DNA from: Segatella copri DSM 18205
GTDB taxonomy: Bacteria; Bacteroidota; Bacteroidia; Bacteroidales; Bacteroidaceae
Direction of reading: 5' to 3'
Assembly (NCBI RefSeq): GCF_025151535.1
Contig: NZ_CP102288.1
Span: forward strand, 377,501-441,500
Length of the DNA: 64,000 bases
Part shown: positions 42,945 to 53,937 of the stretch, in pieces
Layout: every line of letters starts with the position of its first letter
Numbering within the stretch: position 1 is the first letter of the stretch
Notes under the pieces: generated by a model
Seen by the model: the letters and a program-made list of their open reading frames with translations, nothing else
Told to the model about the DNA's origin: nothing
Database searches by the model: none
Program-made: the position numbers and the translations under genes

Positions 42945-44469
42945 TCTATATAAGAAATGGGCGGGTGAAGAACCGGCTGATGTCATAAAATTGGCAGGGC
43001 AGGGGAGTAACCGGCAGTATTTCCGTATCATTGGGCATGATGGTGATACGGTAATTGGTGTGATAGGAACCAGTCGTGATGAGGATCATGCCTTTGTATA
43101 TCTGGCTCAGCATTTCCAGCTCAGACAGTTGCCTGTTCCCCAGATTCTGGCGGTGAGCGATGATGAACTCTGCTATCTTCAGACAGACCTTGGTGGTACT
43201 TCGCTTTTCGATGCCATCAAGGGCGGACGAGATGCGGGCGGACGTTACAATCAGAAAGAGAAGGAACTCCTTAAGAAAACCATTTGTGAACTTCCGAATA
43301 TCCAGATTCGCGGTGCAAGAGGATTGGATTGGCAGAACTGCTATCCGCAGCCAGAATTCGATGTGGACAGTGTACTCTTCGACCTCAACTACTTCAAGTA
43401 TTGTTTCCTGAAGCCTACCGATTTGGATTTTCACGAACTGAAGCTCGAAGCCAACTTCCGGCTTTTTGCCAAGGATCTGACATCAGAACCGATGGATTGT
43501 TTCCTTTATCGCGATTTTCAGGCGCGCAACATCATGCTGGATGATAAGGGAAATCCATACTTTATTGATTTTCAAGGTGGTAGGAAAGGACCGTTCTATT
43601 ATGATCTCGCCTCATTCCTCTGGCAGGCATCTGCTAAGTATCCGTTCAAACTGCGCAGAGAACTGGTTTGGGAATACTACCAGTCATTGAAGCATTATAC
43701 CGAGGTACCATCGGTGCGCCATTTTGTAAACCGGTTGAGTCTTTTTGTGCTCTTCCGTACCTTGCAGGTTTTGGGCGCCTACGGATTCCGCGGCTATTTC
43801 GAACGCAAGAAGCATTTCATCGACAGTATTCCGCCAGCTATCCAGAATCTGCGAGATCTTCTGAAGATGGGTGACAAGGTGTTCCCTTATCCTTATATGA
43901 TGGATATGTTGAGAAGACTGACCGAATTGCCACAGTTCAAGGTGATAGAGAGTGTGGCGCTGAGTCGTGCAGACGGCTATAAGACTACCGACAACAATAT
44001 CTATCGTGCGCATCCGCAGGACGGACCTGCCACCTATTCTAAATATGATGGTAAGGGACCGCTGGTGGTAAGAGTGTATAGTTTTTCTTTCCGTAAGGGC
44101 ATTCCAGAGGATCCGTCGGGCAATGGTGGAGGTTATGTCTTCGACTGCAGAAGTACCCATAACCCTGGCAGATACGAGCCTTATAAGGAGTTGACGGGTC
44201 TGGATGAGCCTGTTATCCGATTCCTGGAGGATGATGGTGAGATATTGAAGTTCCTGGATCATGTCTATGCACTTGCCGACCATCATGTAAACCGCTACAT
44301 ACAGCGTGGTTTCACCTCTCTGATGTTCTGTTTCGGATGTACAGGCGGTCAGCATCGCAGTGTCTATTCTGCGCAGCATCTTGCCGAACATATTCACCGG
44401 AAGTTTGGTGTGGAAGTGCAAATCTGTCATCGTGAACAACAGATAGAGGAGGTTTTGCCTGCAAAATAA
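42925..44469 (+). CDS. AmgK-like sugar kinase fused to a RapZ C-terminal domain
   Basis: The 514-residue protein has two parts. Residues 1 to about 330 are an aminoglycoside-phosphotransferase-like kinase with 'GQGSNRQYFRI' for ATP, the catalytic 'LYRDFQARNIMLDDKGNPYFIDFQGG' (read in halves), resembling AmgK, which phosphorylates MurNAc/GlcNAc at C1. Residues about 380-512 match the RapZ C-terminal domain: 'YSFSFRKGIPEDPSGN', 'FDCRSTHNPGRYEPYKELTG' and 'FGCTGGQHRSVYSA'. In E. coli that domain binds glucosamine-6-phosphate and small RNAs. The next gene is MurU-like, supporting a cell-wall sugar role. ATG 42925 or 42928 both fit. Confidence 0.8.
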   Translation: MMEKLIDLYKKWAGEEPADVIKLAGQGSNRQYFRIIGHDGDTVIGVIGTSRDEDHAFVYLAQHFQLRQLPVPQILAVSDDELCYLQTDLGGTSLFDAIKGGRDAGGRYNQKEKELLKKTICELPNIQIRGARGLDWQNCYPQPEFDVDSVLFDLNYFKYCFLKPTDLDFHELKLEANFRLFAKDLTSEPMDCFLYRDFQARNIMLDDKGNPYFIDFQGGRKGPFYYDLASFLWQASAKYPFKLRRELVWEYYQSLKHYTEVPSVRHFVNRLSLFVLFRTLQVLGAYGFRGYFERKKHFIDSIPPAIQNLRDLLKMGDKVFPYPYMMDMLRRLTELPQFKVIESVALSRADGYKTTDNNIYRAHPQDGPATYSKYDGKGPLVVRVYSFSFRKGIPEDPSGNGGGYVFDCRSTHNPGRYEPYKELTGLDEPVIRFLEDDGEILKFLDHVYALADHHVNRYIQRGFTSLMFCFGCTGGQHRSVYSAQHLAEHIHRKFGVEVQICHREQQIEEVLPAK

Positions 44470-44487
44470 GAATAAATGGCGTGCAAA

Positions 44488-44519
44488 TTTGGCTATCTCG
44501 CAAAAAGTTAGTAAATTTG
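44488..44519 (+). promoter_or_regulatory. Promoter of the MurU-like gene
   Basis: TTTG (44488-44491) and TAAATTTG (44512-44519), 20 bases apart, so this gene has its own start of transcription. Confidence 0.7.
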
Positions 44520-44548
44520 CACGCACATTAAAATATAGCTATACAGCA

Positions 44549-45298
44549 ATGATGCAAGCAATGATATTCGCAGCAGGTTTGGGCACTCGCCTTAAGCCAC
44601 TTACCGACCGTATTCCGAAGGCATTGGTAAGTGTCGGTGGAGAACCTTTGCTCAAACGTGTCATCTTTCAGTTGAAGGATGCCGGTTTCACTCGCATTGT
44701 AGTGAACGTGCATCATTTCTCCAATCAAATCATCGATTATCTCAGAGAGAATGATAACTTCGGTATGGACATCCGTATCAGTGATGAGAGCGAAAAGCTG
44801 CTCGAAACGGGTGGAGGTATCCGGAAGGCATGGCCGCTCTTCAACCAGACAGAGCCTATTCTCATCCACAACGTGGATATTCTGAGTAATGTGGATCTGA
44901 AGAAGTTCTACCAGATGGAGAGTCAGGACATGATAGCAGCCCGACTGATGGTGAGCGAACGCAAGACCAAGCGCTATCTTCTCTTCGATGACAGCATGCG
45001 ATTGGTAGGTTGGACGAATATTGAGACGGGCGAGGTAAAGAGTCCTTATCCAGATCTCAATCCTAAAGATTATAAGATGTATGCTTTCTCGGGCATCCAC
45101 ATGGTAGCCCCATTACTCTTCCCATTGATGGAGGAGGAACCGGACAAGTTCCCAATCATGGATTTCTATCTGAAACATTGCGACAAGGTGCGCATAGAGG
45201 GATATGTAAAGAACGACCTCAAGCTGATGGATGTGGGAAAGCAGGAGACGCTGAAAGAGGCGGAAGCATTCCTGAAATCGTTAGTTAATAGTTTATAG
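44549..45298 (+). CDS. MurU-like sugar-1-phosphate nucleotidyltransferase
   Basis: The product (249 aa from 44549, 248 from 44552) opens with 'MIFAAGLGTRLKPLTDRIPKALV', seen in two parts, a nucleotidyltransferase signature, and has 'LLETGGGIRKAWPLF', a strong match to MurU of the recycling route that makes UDP-MurNAc from MurNAc-1-phosphate. The partner kinase is the gene before it. Its promoter at 44488-44519 excludes the longer frame start. A general NDP-sugar role remains possible. Confidence 0.8.
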   Translation: MMQAMIFAAGLGTRLKPLTDRIPKALVSVGGEPLLKRVIFQLKDAGFTRIVVNVHHFSNQIIDYLRENDNFGMDIRISDESEKLLETGGGIRKAWPLFNQTEPILIHNVDILSNVDLKKFYQMESQDMIAARLMVSERKTKRYLLFDDSMRLVGWTNIETGEVKSPYPDLNPKDYKMYAFSGIHMVAPLLFPLMEEEPDKFPIMDFYLKHCDKVRIEGYVKNDLKLMDVGKQETLKEAEAFLKSLVNSL

Positions 45299-45372
45299 TT
45301 AATAGCGGCTATGCCGTATAGCAAGATTACTATAAACTATAAATTGTAAACTGTAAATTAAAATTAGATATT

Positions 45373-46983
45373 ATGCAACAGAAGATTATTATTTTGGATT
45401 TCGGTTCACAGACCACACAGCTCATCGGCCGTCGTGTCCGTGAACTCGATACCTTCTGCGAGATCATGCCTTACAACAAGTTTCCAAAGGATGACCCATC
45501 TGTCATTGGTGTCATCTTGAGCGGTAGCCCTTATTCCGTTCATGATCCGGAAGCTTTCAAGGTAGATCTGAGCCAGTTTATTGGCCGTATTCCTGTACTC
45601 GGCATCTGCTACGGTGCTCAGTTCCTCTCTTACGCCCAGGGCGGTAAGGTGGAGGCTGCTGACAGCCGTGAGTATGGTCGTGCCAACTTGGAGCATTTCG
45701 ATCAGGAGAATCCTTTGTTCAAGGGATTCATCGAGAACTCTCAGGTTTGGATGAGCCATGGTGATACCATCACTGCTATCCCTGATGATTACAAGTGCAT
45801 CGCTTCTACTGCTAATGTGAAGTATGCTGCTTATGCTTCTACCAAACAGCCTGTATGGGCAGTACAGTTCCACCCAGAGGTGTTCCACTCTTTGCAGGGT
45901 ACACAGCTCTTGAAGAACTTCGTGGTGGATATCTGCGGAAGTAAGCAGGACTGGAGTGCTGACTCTTTTGTTGAGACAACAGTTGCTGAGTTGAAGGAAC
46001 AGTTGGGCGACGATAAGGTTATCCTCGGTCTTTCTGGCGGTGTTGACTCCAGTGTGGCTGCCGTTCTCCTGAACAAGGCTATCGGCAAGAACCTTACTTG
46101 TATCTTCGTTGACCACGGTATGCTCCGCAAGAACGAGTTCCGTGACGTGATGGAAGACTACAAGTGTTTGGGCTTGAATGTAATCGGCGTGGATGCATCA
46201 GAGAAGTTCTTTGCTGACCTGGCTGGTGTTACTGACCCTGAGAAGAAGCGTAAGATTATCGGTCGCGACTTCGTGGAGGTTTTCAATGCTGAGGCTAAAA
46301 AGCAGACTGGTGCCAAGTGGTTGGCTCAGGGTACCATCTATCCTGACCGTATCGAGAGCTTGAATATCACCGGTAAGGTGATCAAGAGTCATCACAACGT
46401 AGGTGGTCTTCCTAAGGAGATGAACCTTCAGTTGTGTGAGCCTTTGAAGTGGCTGTTCAAGGATGAGGTTCGCCGTGTAGGTCGCTCTATGGGTATGCCA
46501 GAGCACCTGATTACTCGTCACCCATTCCCAGGTCCTGGTTTGGCTGTCCGTATCTTGGGCGATATCACTCCTGAGAAGGTACGTATCCTTCAGGATGCTG
46601 ACGATATCTATATCCGTGGCTTGCGTGAGTATAAGGTGAAGTTGAGTGGTGAGGAAGCTCGTCGCGTCCTGGCTGCCGGTGTTCCTGCTGACATGCAGAA
46701 TGGCGAGATCGAGGTTTCTCTCTACGATCAGATCTGGCAGGCTGGTACAGTATTGCTTTCTACTGTCCGTTCAGTAGGTGTGATGGGTGATGAGCGTACA
46801 TACGAGCACCCGGTTGCCTTGCGTGCTGTAACCAGTACTGATGCGATGACTGCTGACTGGGCACATCTTCCTTATGATTTCATGGCTAAGGTAAGTAATG
46901 AGATTATTAATAAGGTGAAGGGTGTAAACCGTGTATGTTATGACATCTCTTCAAAACCACCTTCGACAATTGAGTGGGAATAA
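45373..46983 (+). CDS. guaA: GMP synthase (glutamine-hydrolysing)
   Basis: GuaA makes GMP from XMP. The class I glutaminase domain (about 1-190) has C79 in 'LGICYGAQ' and the His/Glu pair in '[10 protein letters not shown]'. The ATP-pyrophosphatase loop is '[14 protein letters not shown]' near 220. The dimerisation part ends with '[16 protein letters not shown]', the usual C-terminus. Length (536 aa) is normal. The gap before it holds a short inverted repeat of 'ttatagttaa' type typical of spacer DNA here. Confidence 0.97.
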   Translation: MQQKIIILDFGSQTTQLIGRRVRELDTFCEIMPYNKFPKDDPSVIGVILSGSPYSVHDPEAFKVDLSQFIGRIPVLGICYGAQFLSYAQGGKVEAADSREYGRANLEHFDQENPLFKGFIENSQVWMSHGDTITAIPDDYKCIASTANVKYAAYASTKQPVWAVQFHPEVFHSLQGTQLLKNFVVDICGSKQDWSADSFVETTVAELKEQLGDDKVILGLSGGVDSSVAAVLLNKAIGKNLTCIFVDHGMLRKNEFRDVMEDYKCLGLNVIGVDASEKFFADLAGVTDPEKKRKIIGRDFVEVFNAEAKKQTGAKWLAQGTIYPDRIESLNITGKVIKSHHNVGGLPKEMNLQLCEPLKWLFKDEVRRVGRSMGMPEHLITRHPFPGPGLAVRILGDITPEKVRILQDADDIYIRGLREYKVKLSGEEARRVLAAGVPADMQNGEIEVSLYDQIWQAGTVLLSTVRSVGVMGDERTYEHPVALRAVTSTDAMTADWAHLPYDFMAKVSNEIINKVKGVNRVCYDISSKPPSTIEWE

Positions 46984-46990
46984 ACAGAAT

Positions 46991-47025
46991 AAAAAAGTCG
47001 CCTTCAAAGAGGGCGACTTTTTTTA
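46991..47025. terminator. Bidirectional terminator between guaA and mscL
   Basis: AAAAAAGTCGCC (46991-47002) pairs with GGGCGACTTTTTT, giving A- and T-runs on both sides; it serves the two convergent genes. Confidence 0.85.
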
Positions 47026-47028
47026 TTC

Positions 47029-47457
47029 TTATTTCTGGTTCTTCAGGAGATCACGTATTTCCATGAGGAGTTTTTCTTCATTGCTTGGCTCCGGATCCTT
47101 AGGAGCTTCTGCCGGTTTTTCCTCTTCCTTCTTCTTGGAAATCTTGTTCACCACCTTGATGAGCATGAAGATACAGAAGGCAACGATGAGGAAGTCGAAA
47201 CAGGTCTGGAGGAAGTTACCATAGTTGATGGTAGCCGCCTTCAGTTCCTCACCTCCTACATTGACGGTAGGGAGGGTGAATTTGAGGTCGGCGAAATTCA
47301 CGCCGCCAATCAGCCATCCTATAGGAGGCATGATGACGTCATCAACAACAGAGCTTACGATTTTGCCAAAGGCACCACCGATGATAACACCGACAGCCAT
47401 GTCGAGCACATTGCCACGCATGGCGAATTCCTTGAATTCATTCAAAAATTTACTCAT
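47029..47457 (-). CDS. mscL: Large-conductance mechanosensitive channel
   Basis: MscL opens under membrane tension to release solutes. The 142-residue protein starts '[20 protein letters not shown]', followed by TM1 '[20 protein letters not shown]' and TM2 around '[19 protein letters not shown]', and a charged C-terminal bundle. Length and motif match the family. It is convergent to guaA with a shared terminator. Confidence 0.96.
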   Translation of the reverse strand: MSKFLNEFKEFAMRGNVLDMAVGVIIGGAFGKIVSSVVDDVIMPPIGWLIGGVNFADLKFTLPTVNVGGEELKAATINYGNFLQTCFDFLIVAFCIFMLIKVVNKISKKKEEEKPAEAPKDPEPSNEEKLLMEIRDLLKNQK

Positions 47458-48843
<1,386 letters not shown>

Positions 48844-48872
48844 TTCGTTGTCTCTTAACGATTAAGTATATG

Positions 48873-48909
48873 GCCGTCCAGCATTTTTTCAATGCTGGAC
48901 GGCTTTTTG
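48873..48909 (+). terminator. gapA terminator
   Basis: A perfect 13-bp stem (48873-48885 with 48891-48903) and a T-run. Confidence 0.9.
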
Positions 48910-48941
48910 TTTTTATAAGTGAGAATTTCTTTTCATTTTAT

Positions 48942-48972
48942 TTTGTTTTCTCAATAATTTCATTTAACTTTG
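48942..48972 (+). promoter_or_regulatory. miaA promoter, start codon at +1
   Basis: TTTG (48942-48945) and TAACTTTG (48965-48972), 19 bases apart. The ATG lies only 5 bases after the box, suggesting a leaderless mRNA. Confidence 0.65.
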
Positions 48973-48976
48973 CGGC

Positions 48977-49945
48977 ATGAAATATTCGATGATAACCATA
49001 TTGGGACCTACGGCGAGTGGTAAGACGAGTCTTGCTGCCGCTCTTGCAGCCAGGATCAATAGCCTGGGTGCCCATTTGTCGGGTACCCCTGCCAAGGGCG
49101 CTGAAATCATTAGTGCTGACAGCCGACAGGTATATCGCGGCATGGATATAGGTACGGGTAAGGATCTGGCTGACTATACCATCCATGGCAAGCAGATACC
49201 TTATCACCTCATTGACATCTGTGAGCCTGGTACGAAATATAATCTCTTTGAATATCAGCAGGATTTTTATGATGCCTATCAGGATATTCAGAAGAGAGGG
49301 GCATTTCCGATATTATGTGGAGGTACAGGACTCTATATTGAGTCGGTGCTGAAAGGTTATCATCTCTCACCTGTTCCGCAGAACCCGGAACTCCGTGAGT
49401 CATTGGCTCATAAGAGTTTAGAGGAACTTACGCTGATACTGAAAGAGCTGAAGGCGAAAACGGGTTCTAATATGCACAATCGCACAGACGTGGATACAGC
49501 ACAGCGAGCTATCCGGGCGATAGAGATTGAAAGCTATAATCTGGAGCATCCGATGCCCGAACGTAAACTCCCTGCGGTTGATTCGCTGATTATCGGTGTC
49601 AGCATAGACCGGGACGCAAGAAGGGAGAAAATTTCACGGAGACTGAAACAGCGATTGAATGAGGGAATGGTAGATGAAATCAAGGGACTGCTAGATCGTG
49701 GTATTCCTGCCGAAAATCTCATCTATTATGGTTTGGAATATAAGTTTATTACAGAATATTTGATTGGTAAGACTTCATACGATGAGATGTATCGTGGTCT
49801 GGAACTAGCAATCCATCAGTTTGCCAAAAGGCAGATGACGTGGTTCAGAGGTATGGAGCGCAGAGGCTTTACTATCCATTGGGTAGATGCATTGCAGCCA
49901 TTGGAGAAAAAGGTGGAGACGGTTTTGGAGCTGATGAGGAGCTAG
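48977..49945 (+). CDS. miaA: tRNA dimethylallyltransferase
   Basis: MiaA adds the isopentenyl group to A37 of tRNAs reading UNN codons, such as the tRNA-Ser(TGA) and tRNA-Phe encoded here. The 322-residue protein starts 'ITILGPTASGKTSLAAAL' (P-loop), then 'EIISADSRQVYRGMDIGTGK' and 'PILCGGTGLYIESVLKGY', with 'FAKRQMTWFR' near the C-terminus. All are family signatures. The spacing to the promoter leaves no room for a ribosome-binding site. Confidence 0.96.
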   Translation: MKYSMITILGPTASGKTSLAAALAARINSLGAHLSGTPAKGAEIISADSRQVYRGMDIGTGKDLADYTIHGKQIPYHLIDICEPGTKYNLFEYQQDFYDAYQDIQKRGAFPILCGGTGLYIESVLKGYHLSPVPQNPELRESLAHKSLEELTLILKELKAKTGSNMHNRTDVDTAQRAIRAIEIESYNLEHPMPERKLPAVDSLIIGVSIDRDARREKISRRLKQRLNEGMVDEIKGLLDRGIPAENLIYYGLEYKFITEYLIGKTSYDEMYRGLELAIHQFAKRQMTWFRGMERRGFTIHWVDALQPLEKKVETVLELMRS

Positions 49946-50051
49946 GCTGCGGCCTGGAATCTGGCTAGGGCTGGCATCCGATGGAATCGGATGCAACGGT
50001 GGCTAGGCGGAAGTAATATTTCTACAACTTTCAAATTACAAAGAAGAGACA

Positions 50052-50981
50052 ATGGTAAACGAGAATAAATGGGGGCTGCTTTATTGCCCTAGAGGAGGCT
50101 GGCGAAGTAACAAGCGCTGGGAAAAAATAGAGAAGGTGCTCAAGCAGCAGGGCGTGGATTACGACTTTGTGCAGAGCGAGAATCAGAAGAGCGTAGAAAG
50201 GCTCATCAGAATGTTTATCAACAATGGCTATAAGACCATTGTCATCGTTGGTGGAGATTCTGCGCTCAATGATGCCGTAAACTGTCTGATGCAGATAGAT
50301 CCGAAAGAAAGAGAAGAGGTGGCACTGGGTGTTATTCCTAACGGACTGATGAACGACTTTGCCCACTTCTGGGGATTCAGCGACAGCGATATCGAGAAGA
50401 CGGTGGCGTCGCTGAAAAAACGTCGTATCAGAAAGATTGACCTCGGTTGTATCCGCTATGTGAACAAGAAGGGGGAGAAATGCCGTCGCTATTTCCTCAA
50501 CTGTATCAATATCGGATTCATCGCTGCCATTATGAACCTGAGACGAAAAACCCATCATATCTTCGGTTCACGTACCCTGTCGTTTCTCTGTTCCTTCATC
50601 CTGATGATATTGCAGCGTCTGGACTATAAGATGCATGTGAAAATCAATTCGGATGTTATCAAGCGTAGAGTGATGACGATGTGTATAGGCAATGGAACAG
50701 GATATGGACAGACTCCGAATGCTGTGCCATATAACGGACTGCTCGATGTGTCGGTGGTATCTCATCCTAAGACAACCCAGCTCTTCGAGGGAATCTATCT
50801 TTTTGTGAAAGGTAAGTTCCTCAACCATAAAAGTGTGCATCCTTACCGTACCCGAGAGGTAGAGGTGCTCGATGCCCAGCATGCCCTGATAGGTATTGAT
50901 GGCAGATTGATGAATACACCGGTAGGCCCATTCCAGATTACTGTAATTCAGGAGGTTATCAACTTCCTGATACCCGTATGA
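50052..50981 (+). CDS. Diacylglycerol kinase-like lipid kinase
   Basis: The 309-residue protein fits the DAGK/YegS/sphingosine-kinase-like fold: 'TIVIVGGDSALNDAVNCL' (the GGDGTLNEV counterpart), 'LGVIPNGLMNDFAHFWG' (the GTGNDFA counterpart), 'LNCINIGFIAAIMN' and 'CIGNGTGYGQTPNAVPYNG'. The variation GGDSAL rather than GGDGTL is normal for some subfamilies. The substrate is a lipid or polyprenol, not resolvable from sequence. It stands 106 bases after miaA. Confidence 0.85.
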   Translation: MVNENKWGLLYCPRGGWRSNKRWEKIEKVLKQQGVDYDFVQSENQKSVERLIRMFINNGYKTIVIVGGDSALNDAVNCLMQIDPKEREEVALGVIPNGLMNDFAHFWGFSDSDIEKTVASLKKRRIRKIDLGCIRYVNKKGEKCRRYFLNCINIGFIAAIMNLRRKTHHIFGSRTLSFLCSFILMILQRLDYKMHVKINSDVIKRRVMTMCIGNGTGYGQTPNAVPYNGLLDVSVVSHPKTTQLFEGIYLFVKGKFLNHKSVHPYRTREVEVLDAQHALIGIDGRLMNTPVGPFQITVIQEVINFLIPV

Positions 50982-51042
50982 CCAGTATGCCCGTAATAAG
51001 GGAAATGTATCAAGAAAAACGTATAATGTAAAACATATAAAT

Positions 51043-51080
51043 AAAAAATAGCAGAACTTTATCCGAGTTCTGCTATTTTT
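51043..51080. terminator. Bidirectional terminator
   Basis: AAAAAATAGCAGAACT (51043-51058) pairs with AGTTCTGCTATTTTT (51066-51080); it ends both the lipid kinase and the convergent regulator gene, whose stop lies in the loop. Confidence 0.85.
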
Positions 51081-51763
51081 ATGATTTCTTCTTCCTGTAA
51101 GATTTTGATTTTCCTTCCTTCAGTATTGATGAGTCCTTCTGCCGTAAAGGCTGAGAGCGTACGGATGGCATTGCTCGTTGTCATATTACAGAGATTTGCC
51201 AGATCTTCACGACTCAATCGGATGTCAAGAGTTTTTCCGTCTTTTTCTAACCCGTAAGAGTCTTTCAGAAATATCAGTCCCTCGGCAAGTCGGGCACGGA
51301 TATGTTTCTGGGTGAGGTTCACGGTACGGTCGTCCGATTTACCTATTTCCACACTGAGATATTTGATAAAGAAGAAGCCGATGTTGAAACTCTTGGAGAT
51401 CAGTTTCATGAGAACAGCCAGCGGGAACTGGGCAACGACGCAGTTTTCCAGCGACATGGCTGCCGTCTTGTATATCTCATCCGCAAAATAGGCTCTGAAA
51501 CCAAAAAATTCAATCGGTTTGATAACACGGATAATCTGGCTCTTGCCACCGATACCTTCTTTGTATATCTTCACTTTTCCCGCTATGAGACATAGTGCAC
51601 ATTCAGGAGTGCCCTCGTTCTTGTAGATGATTTCGTTCTTCTTATACTTCTTGATTTCCAGATGTTCTTTCAGTAAATCGAACTGGTCATCAGTGATGCC
51701 TCCCCATAGCTTAGCAATCAGCATTGCTATATTTTCTTTATCGTATTTTTCTCTAGCTGCCAT
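51059..51763 (-). CDS. Crp/Fnr family regulator divergent to the glycogen operon
   Basis: The 234-residue protein starts MAAREKYDKENIAML (ATG 51763, placed 33 bases after a TACTTTTG box at 51796-51803). A cNMP-like beta-roll covers about 15-140 ('KNEIIYKNEGTPECALCLIAGKVKIYKEG', read in parts), a dimer helix follows, and a winged helix with 'LSREDLANLCNMTTSNAIRTLSAF' lies at about 185-210. It is transcribed away from the debranching enzyme gene with about 200 bases between, so control of the glycogen genes is plausible but inferred. Confidence 0.85.
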   Translation of the reverse strand: MAAREKYDKENIAMLIAKLWGGITDDQFDLLKEHLEIKKYKKNEIIYKNEGTPECALCLIAGKVKIYKEGIGGKSQIIRVIKPIEFFGFRAYFADEIYKTAAMSLENCVVAQFPLAVLMKLISKSFNIGFFFIKYLSVEIGKSDDRTVNLTQKHIRARLAEGLIFLKDSYGLEKDGKTLDIRLSREDLANLCNMTTSNAIRTLSAFTAEGLINTEGRKIKILQEEEIIKIAELG

Positions 51764-51795
51764 GTGTACAAATCTTTTAAACTGAAAACTGAGTG

Positions 51796-51827
51796 CAAAA
51801 GTAATGCTTTTTCTCGAAATAATCAAG
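51796..51827 (-). promoter_or_regulatory. Promoter of the Crp/Fnr regulator
   Basis: TACTTTTG (51796-51803) and CTTG (51824-51827) on the minus strand, 20 bases apart. Confidence 0.55.
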
Positions 51828-51896
51828 CATTTTTGTCTAAAAATATGTTTTAAAACATAAAAAGGCAATTTTTTCTAAAAATGGCATACAAAAAAC

Positions 51897-51927
51897 TTTG
51901 TTATACCACAAAAAAGTGTTACCTTTG
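51897..51927 (+). promoter_or_regulatory. Promoter of the glycogen operon
   Basis: TTTG (51897-51900) and TACCTTTG (51920-51927), 19 bases apart; leader about 45 nt. Confidence 0.7.
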
Positions 51928-51975
51928 AAAGCAATTAATTTAGTCAACAAAAATTTAGAACCTTAATGTAGATCT

Positions 51976-53919
51976 ATGAGTTATCTAAAATTCGAAAAGG
52001 CCCTTATGACGAATCTTCAAGAGTCGTTGCCTAAGGAGTTGTTGAGGACAAATCGATCGGGTGCATATTCGTGCTCTACGATTGTAGACTGTAATACCCG
52101 CAAGTATCACGGATTACTTGTCGTGCCGGTTCCTGAACTGGACGATGAGAATCATGTGCTCTTGAGTTCGCTGGATGTTACGGTGATTCAGCATGGAGCA
52201 GAGTTTAACCTCGGCTTGCACAAGTACCAGGGCAACAACTACAGTCCGATGGGTCACAAGTACATTCGTGAGTTTGATTGTGATAAAGTGCCAACTACCC
52301 TTTATCGCGTAGGTGGTGTTATCCTGAAAAAGGAAGTTGTATTCCAGCATTATGAGAATCGCATTCTGATTCGCTATACGCTGGTAGACGGTCATTCGGC
52401 TACAACCCTTCGTTTCCGTCCTTTTCTGGCTTTCCGCAGTGTCCGTCAGTTTACTCATGAGAATGCTACCGCATCTCGTGATTATGCTGAGGTAGATCAT
52501 GGCATCAAGACCTGTATGTATGCAGGTTATCCTGATCTCTACATGCAGTTCTCCAAGAAGAACGAGTTTAAATTCTGTCCAGATTGGTATCGAGGCGTGG
52601 AATATCCAAAGGAGCAGGAGAGAGGTTATGCTTCTAACGAAGACCTCTATGTTCCTGGCTATTTTGAAATGGATATCAAGAAAGGCGAAACCATCGTCTT
52701 TGCTGCTTCTACATCAGAAATCAAGGCGGTCAGCCTGAAGAAGCTCTTCGACAAGGAAGTGGATGAGCGTTCGCCTCGTGACAATTTCTTCCACTGTCTG
52801 GTCAATGCAGCTCATCAGTTCCATCGTCGTGAAAAGAACGATGACCGTTACATCCTGGCAGGTTACCCTTGGTTCAAGTGCAGAGCCCGCGATACATTCA
52901 TCGCTCTTCCGGGTCTCACCCTCTCTATCGAGGAAGATGACTACTTCGAACTGGTGATGAAGACTGCCATGAAGGGATACTACGAGTTTATGGAAGGCAA
53001 GCCGGTCAGCGTTCATATTGCTGAGATAGAGCAGCCTGACGTGCCATTGTGGGCTATCTGGGCTTTGCAGCAGTATGCCAAGGAAACCAGCAAGGAAGAA
53101 TGCTTCAAGAAGTATGGACAGTTTATCAAGGATGTTATCAACTTTATCCAGAATAACAAGCATCCGAACCTGAAGCTCGAAGAGAACGGATTGCTCTATA
53201 CCGATGGTAAGGACAAGGCTGTTACCTGGATGAACTCTACTGCCAACGGCAGACCAGTGGTTCCACGTACCGGATATATCGTAGAGTTTAATGCTTTGTG
53301 GTATAACGCTTTGTGCTTCTGTGCTTCTCTCGCTGGAATAGTTGGCGAAGAAGACAGCCAGCAGAAACTCCTGGCTCAGGCTGATCAGACCAAGCAGGCA
53401 TTCCTCGATACCTTCCTCAATGAATATGGCTATCTCTACGATTATGTTGATGGAAATATGATGGACTGGAGCGTTCGCCCGAACATGATATTTGCAGTGG
53501 CTTTCGACTATTCTCCATTGTCGCAAGACCAGAAGAAGCAGGTCCTTGATATCTGTACACGCGAACTCCTTACTCCTAAGGGATTGCGTTCACTCTCGCC
53601 AAAGAGTGGTGGATATAATCCTGTTTATGTAGGTCCGCAGACCCAGCGCGACTATGCTTACCATCAGGGTACGGCATGGCCTTGGCTCGGTGGCTTCTAT
53701 ATGGAGGCAAGTCTGAAACTCTATAAGCGTACCCGTTTGAGCTTTATCGAACGCCAGATGGTAGGTTATGAGAACGAAATGTCTTCCCACTGTCTCGGTA
53801 CCATCAGCGAACTCTTCGATGGAAACCCTCCTTTCGCAGGTCGTGGTGCCATCTCTTTCGCCATGAATGTGGCTGAGATTCTGCGTGCGCTCGAGTTACT
53901 TGAAAAATATCAATATTAA
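51976..53919 (+). CDS. Glycogen debranching enzyme (amylo-alpha-1,6-glucosidase)
   Basis: The 647-residue cytosolic enzyme has an N-terminal GDE_N-like beta domain (about 10-240, 'SGAYSCSTIVDCNTRKYHGLL') and a C-terminal (alpha/alpha)6 barrel with 'YPWFKCRARDTFIALPGLTLS', 'PRTGYIVEFNALWYNAL' and 'GTAWPWLGGFYME'. This is the bacterial GDE type that removes alpha-1,6 branches. It is first of three genes (debranching, glycogen synthase-like GT, GH57) with 18 and 85 bases between. No signal peptide is present. Confidence 0.92.
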   Translation: MSYLKFEKALMTNLQESLPKELLRTNRSGAYSCSTIVDCNTRKYHGLLVVPVPELDDENHVLLSSLDVTVIQHGAEFNLGLHKYQGNNYSPMGHKYIREFDCDKVPTTLYRVGGVILKKEVVFQHYENRILIRYTLVDGHSATTLRFRPFLAFRSVRQFTHENATASRDYAEVDHGIKTCMYAGYPDLYMQFSKKNEFKFCPDWYRGVEYPKEQERGYASNEDLYVPGYFEMDIKKGETIVFAASTSEIKAVSLKKLFDKEVDERSPRDNFFHCLVNAAHQFHRREKNDDRYILAGYPWFKCRARDTFIALPGLTLSIEEDDYFELVMKTAMKGYYEFMEGKPVSVHIAEIEQPDVPLWAIWALQQYAKETSKEECFKKYGQFIKDVINFIQNNKHPNLKLEENGLLYTDGKDKAVTWMNSTANGRPVVPRTGYIVEFNALWYNALCFCASLAGIVGEEDSQQKLLAQADQTKQAFLDTFLNEYGYLYDYVDGNMMDWSVRPNMIFAVAFDYSPLSQDQKKQVLDICTRELLTPKGLRSLSPKSGGYNPVYVGPQTQRDYAYHQGTAWPWLGGFYMEASLKLYKRTRLSFIERQMVGYENEMSSHCLGTISELFDGNPPFAGRGAISFAMNVAEILRALELLEKYQY

Positions 53920-53937
53920 TAATAGGAGGACTGCTAT

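Noticed and set aside
44489-44548. Longer start for the MurU-like protein
   Set aside because: The frame begins inside the promoter; the nucleotidyltransferase motif starts only at 44549-44552.
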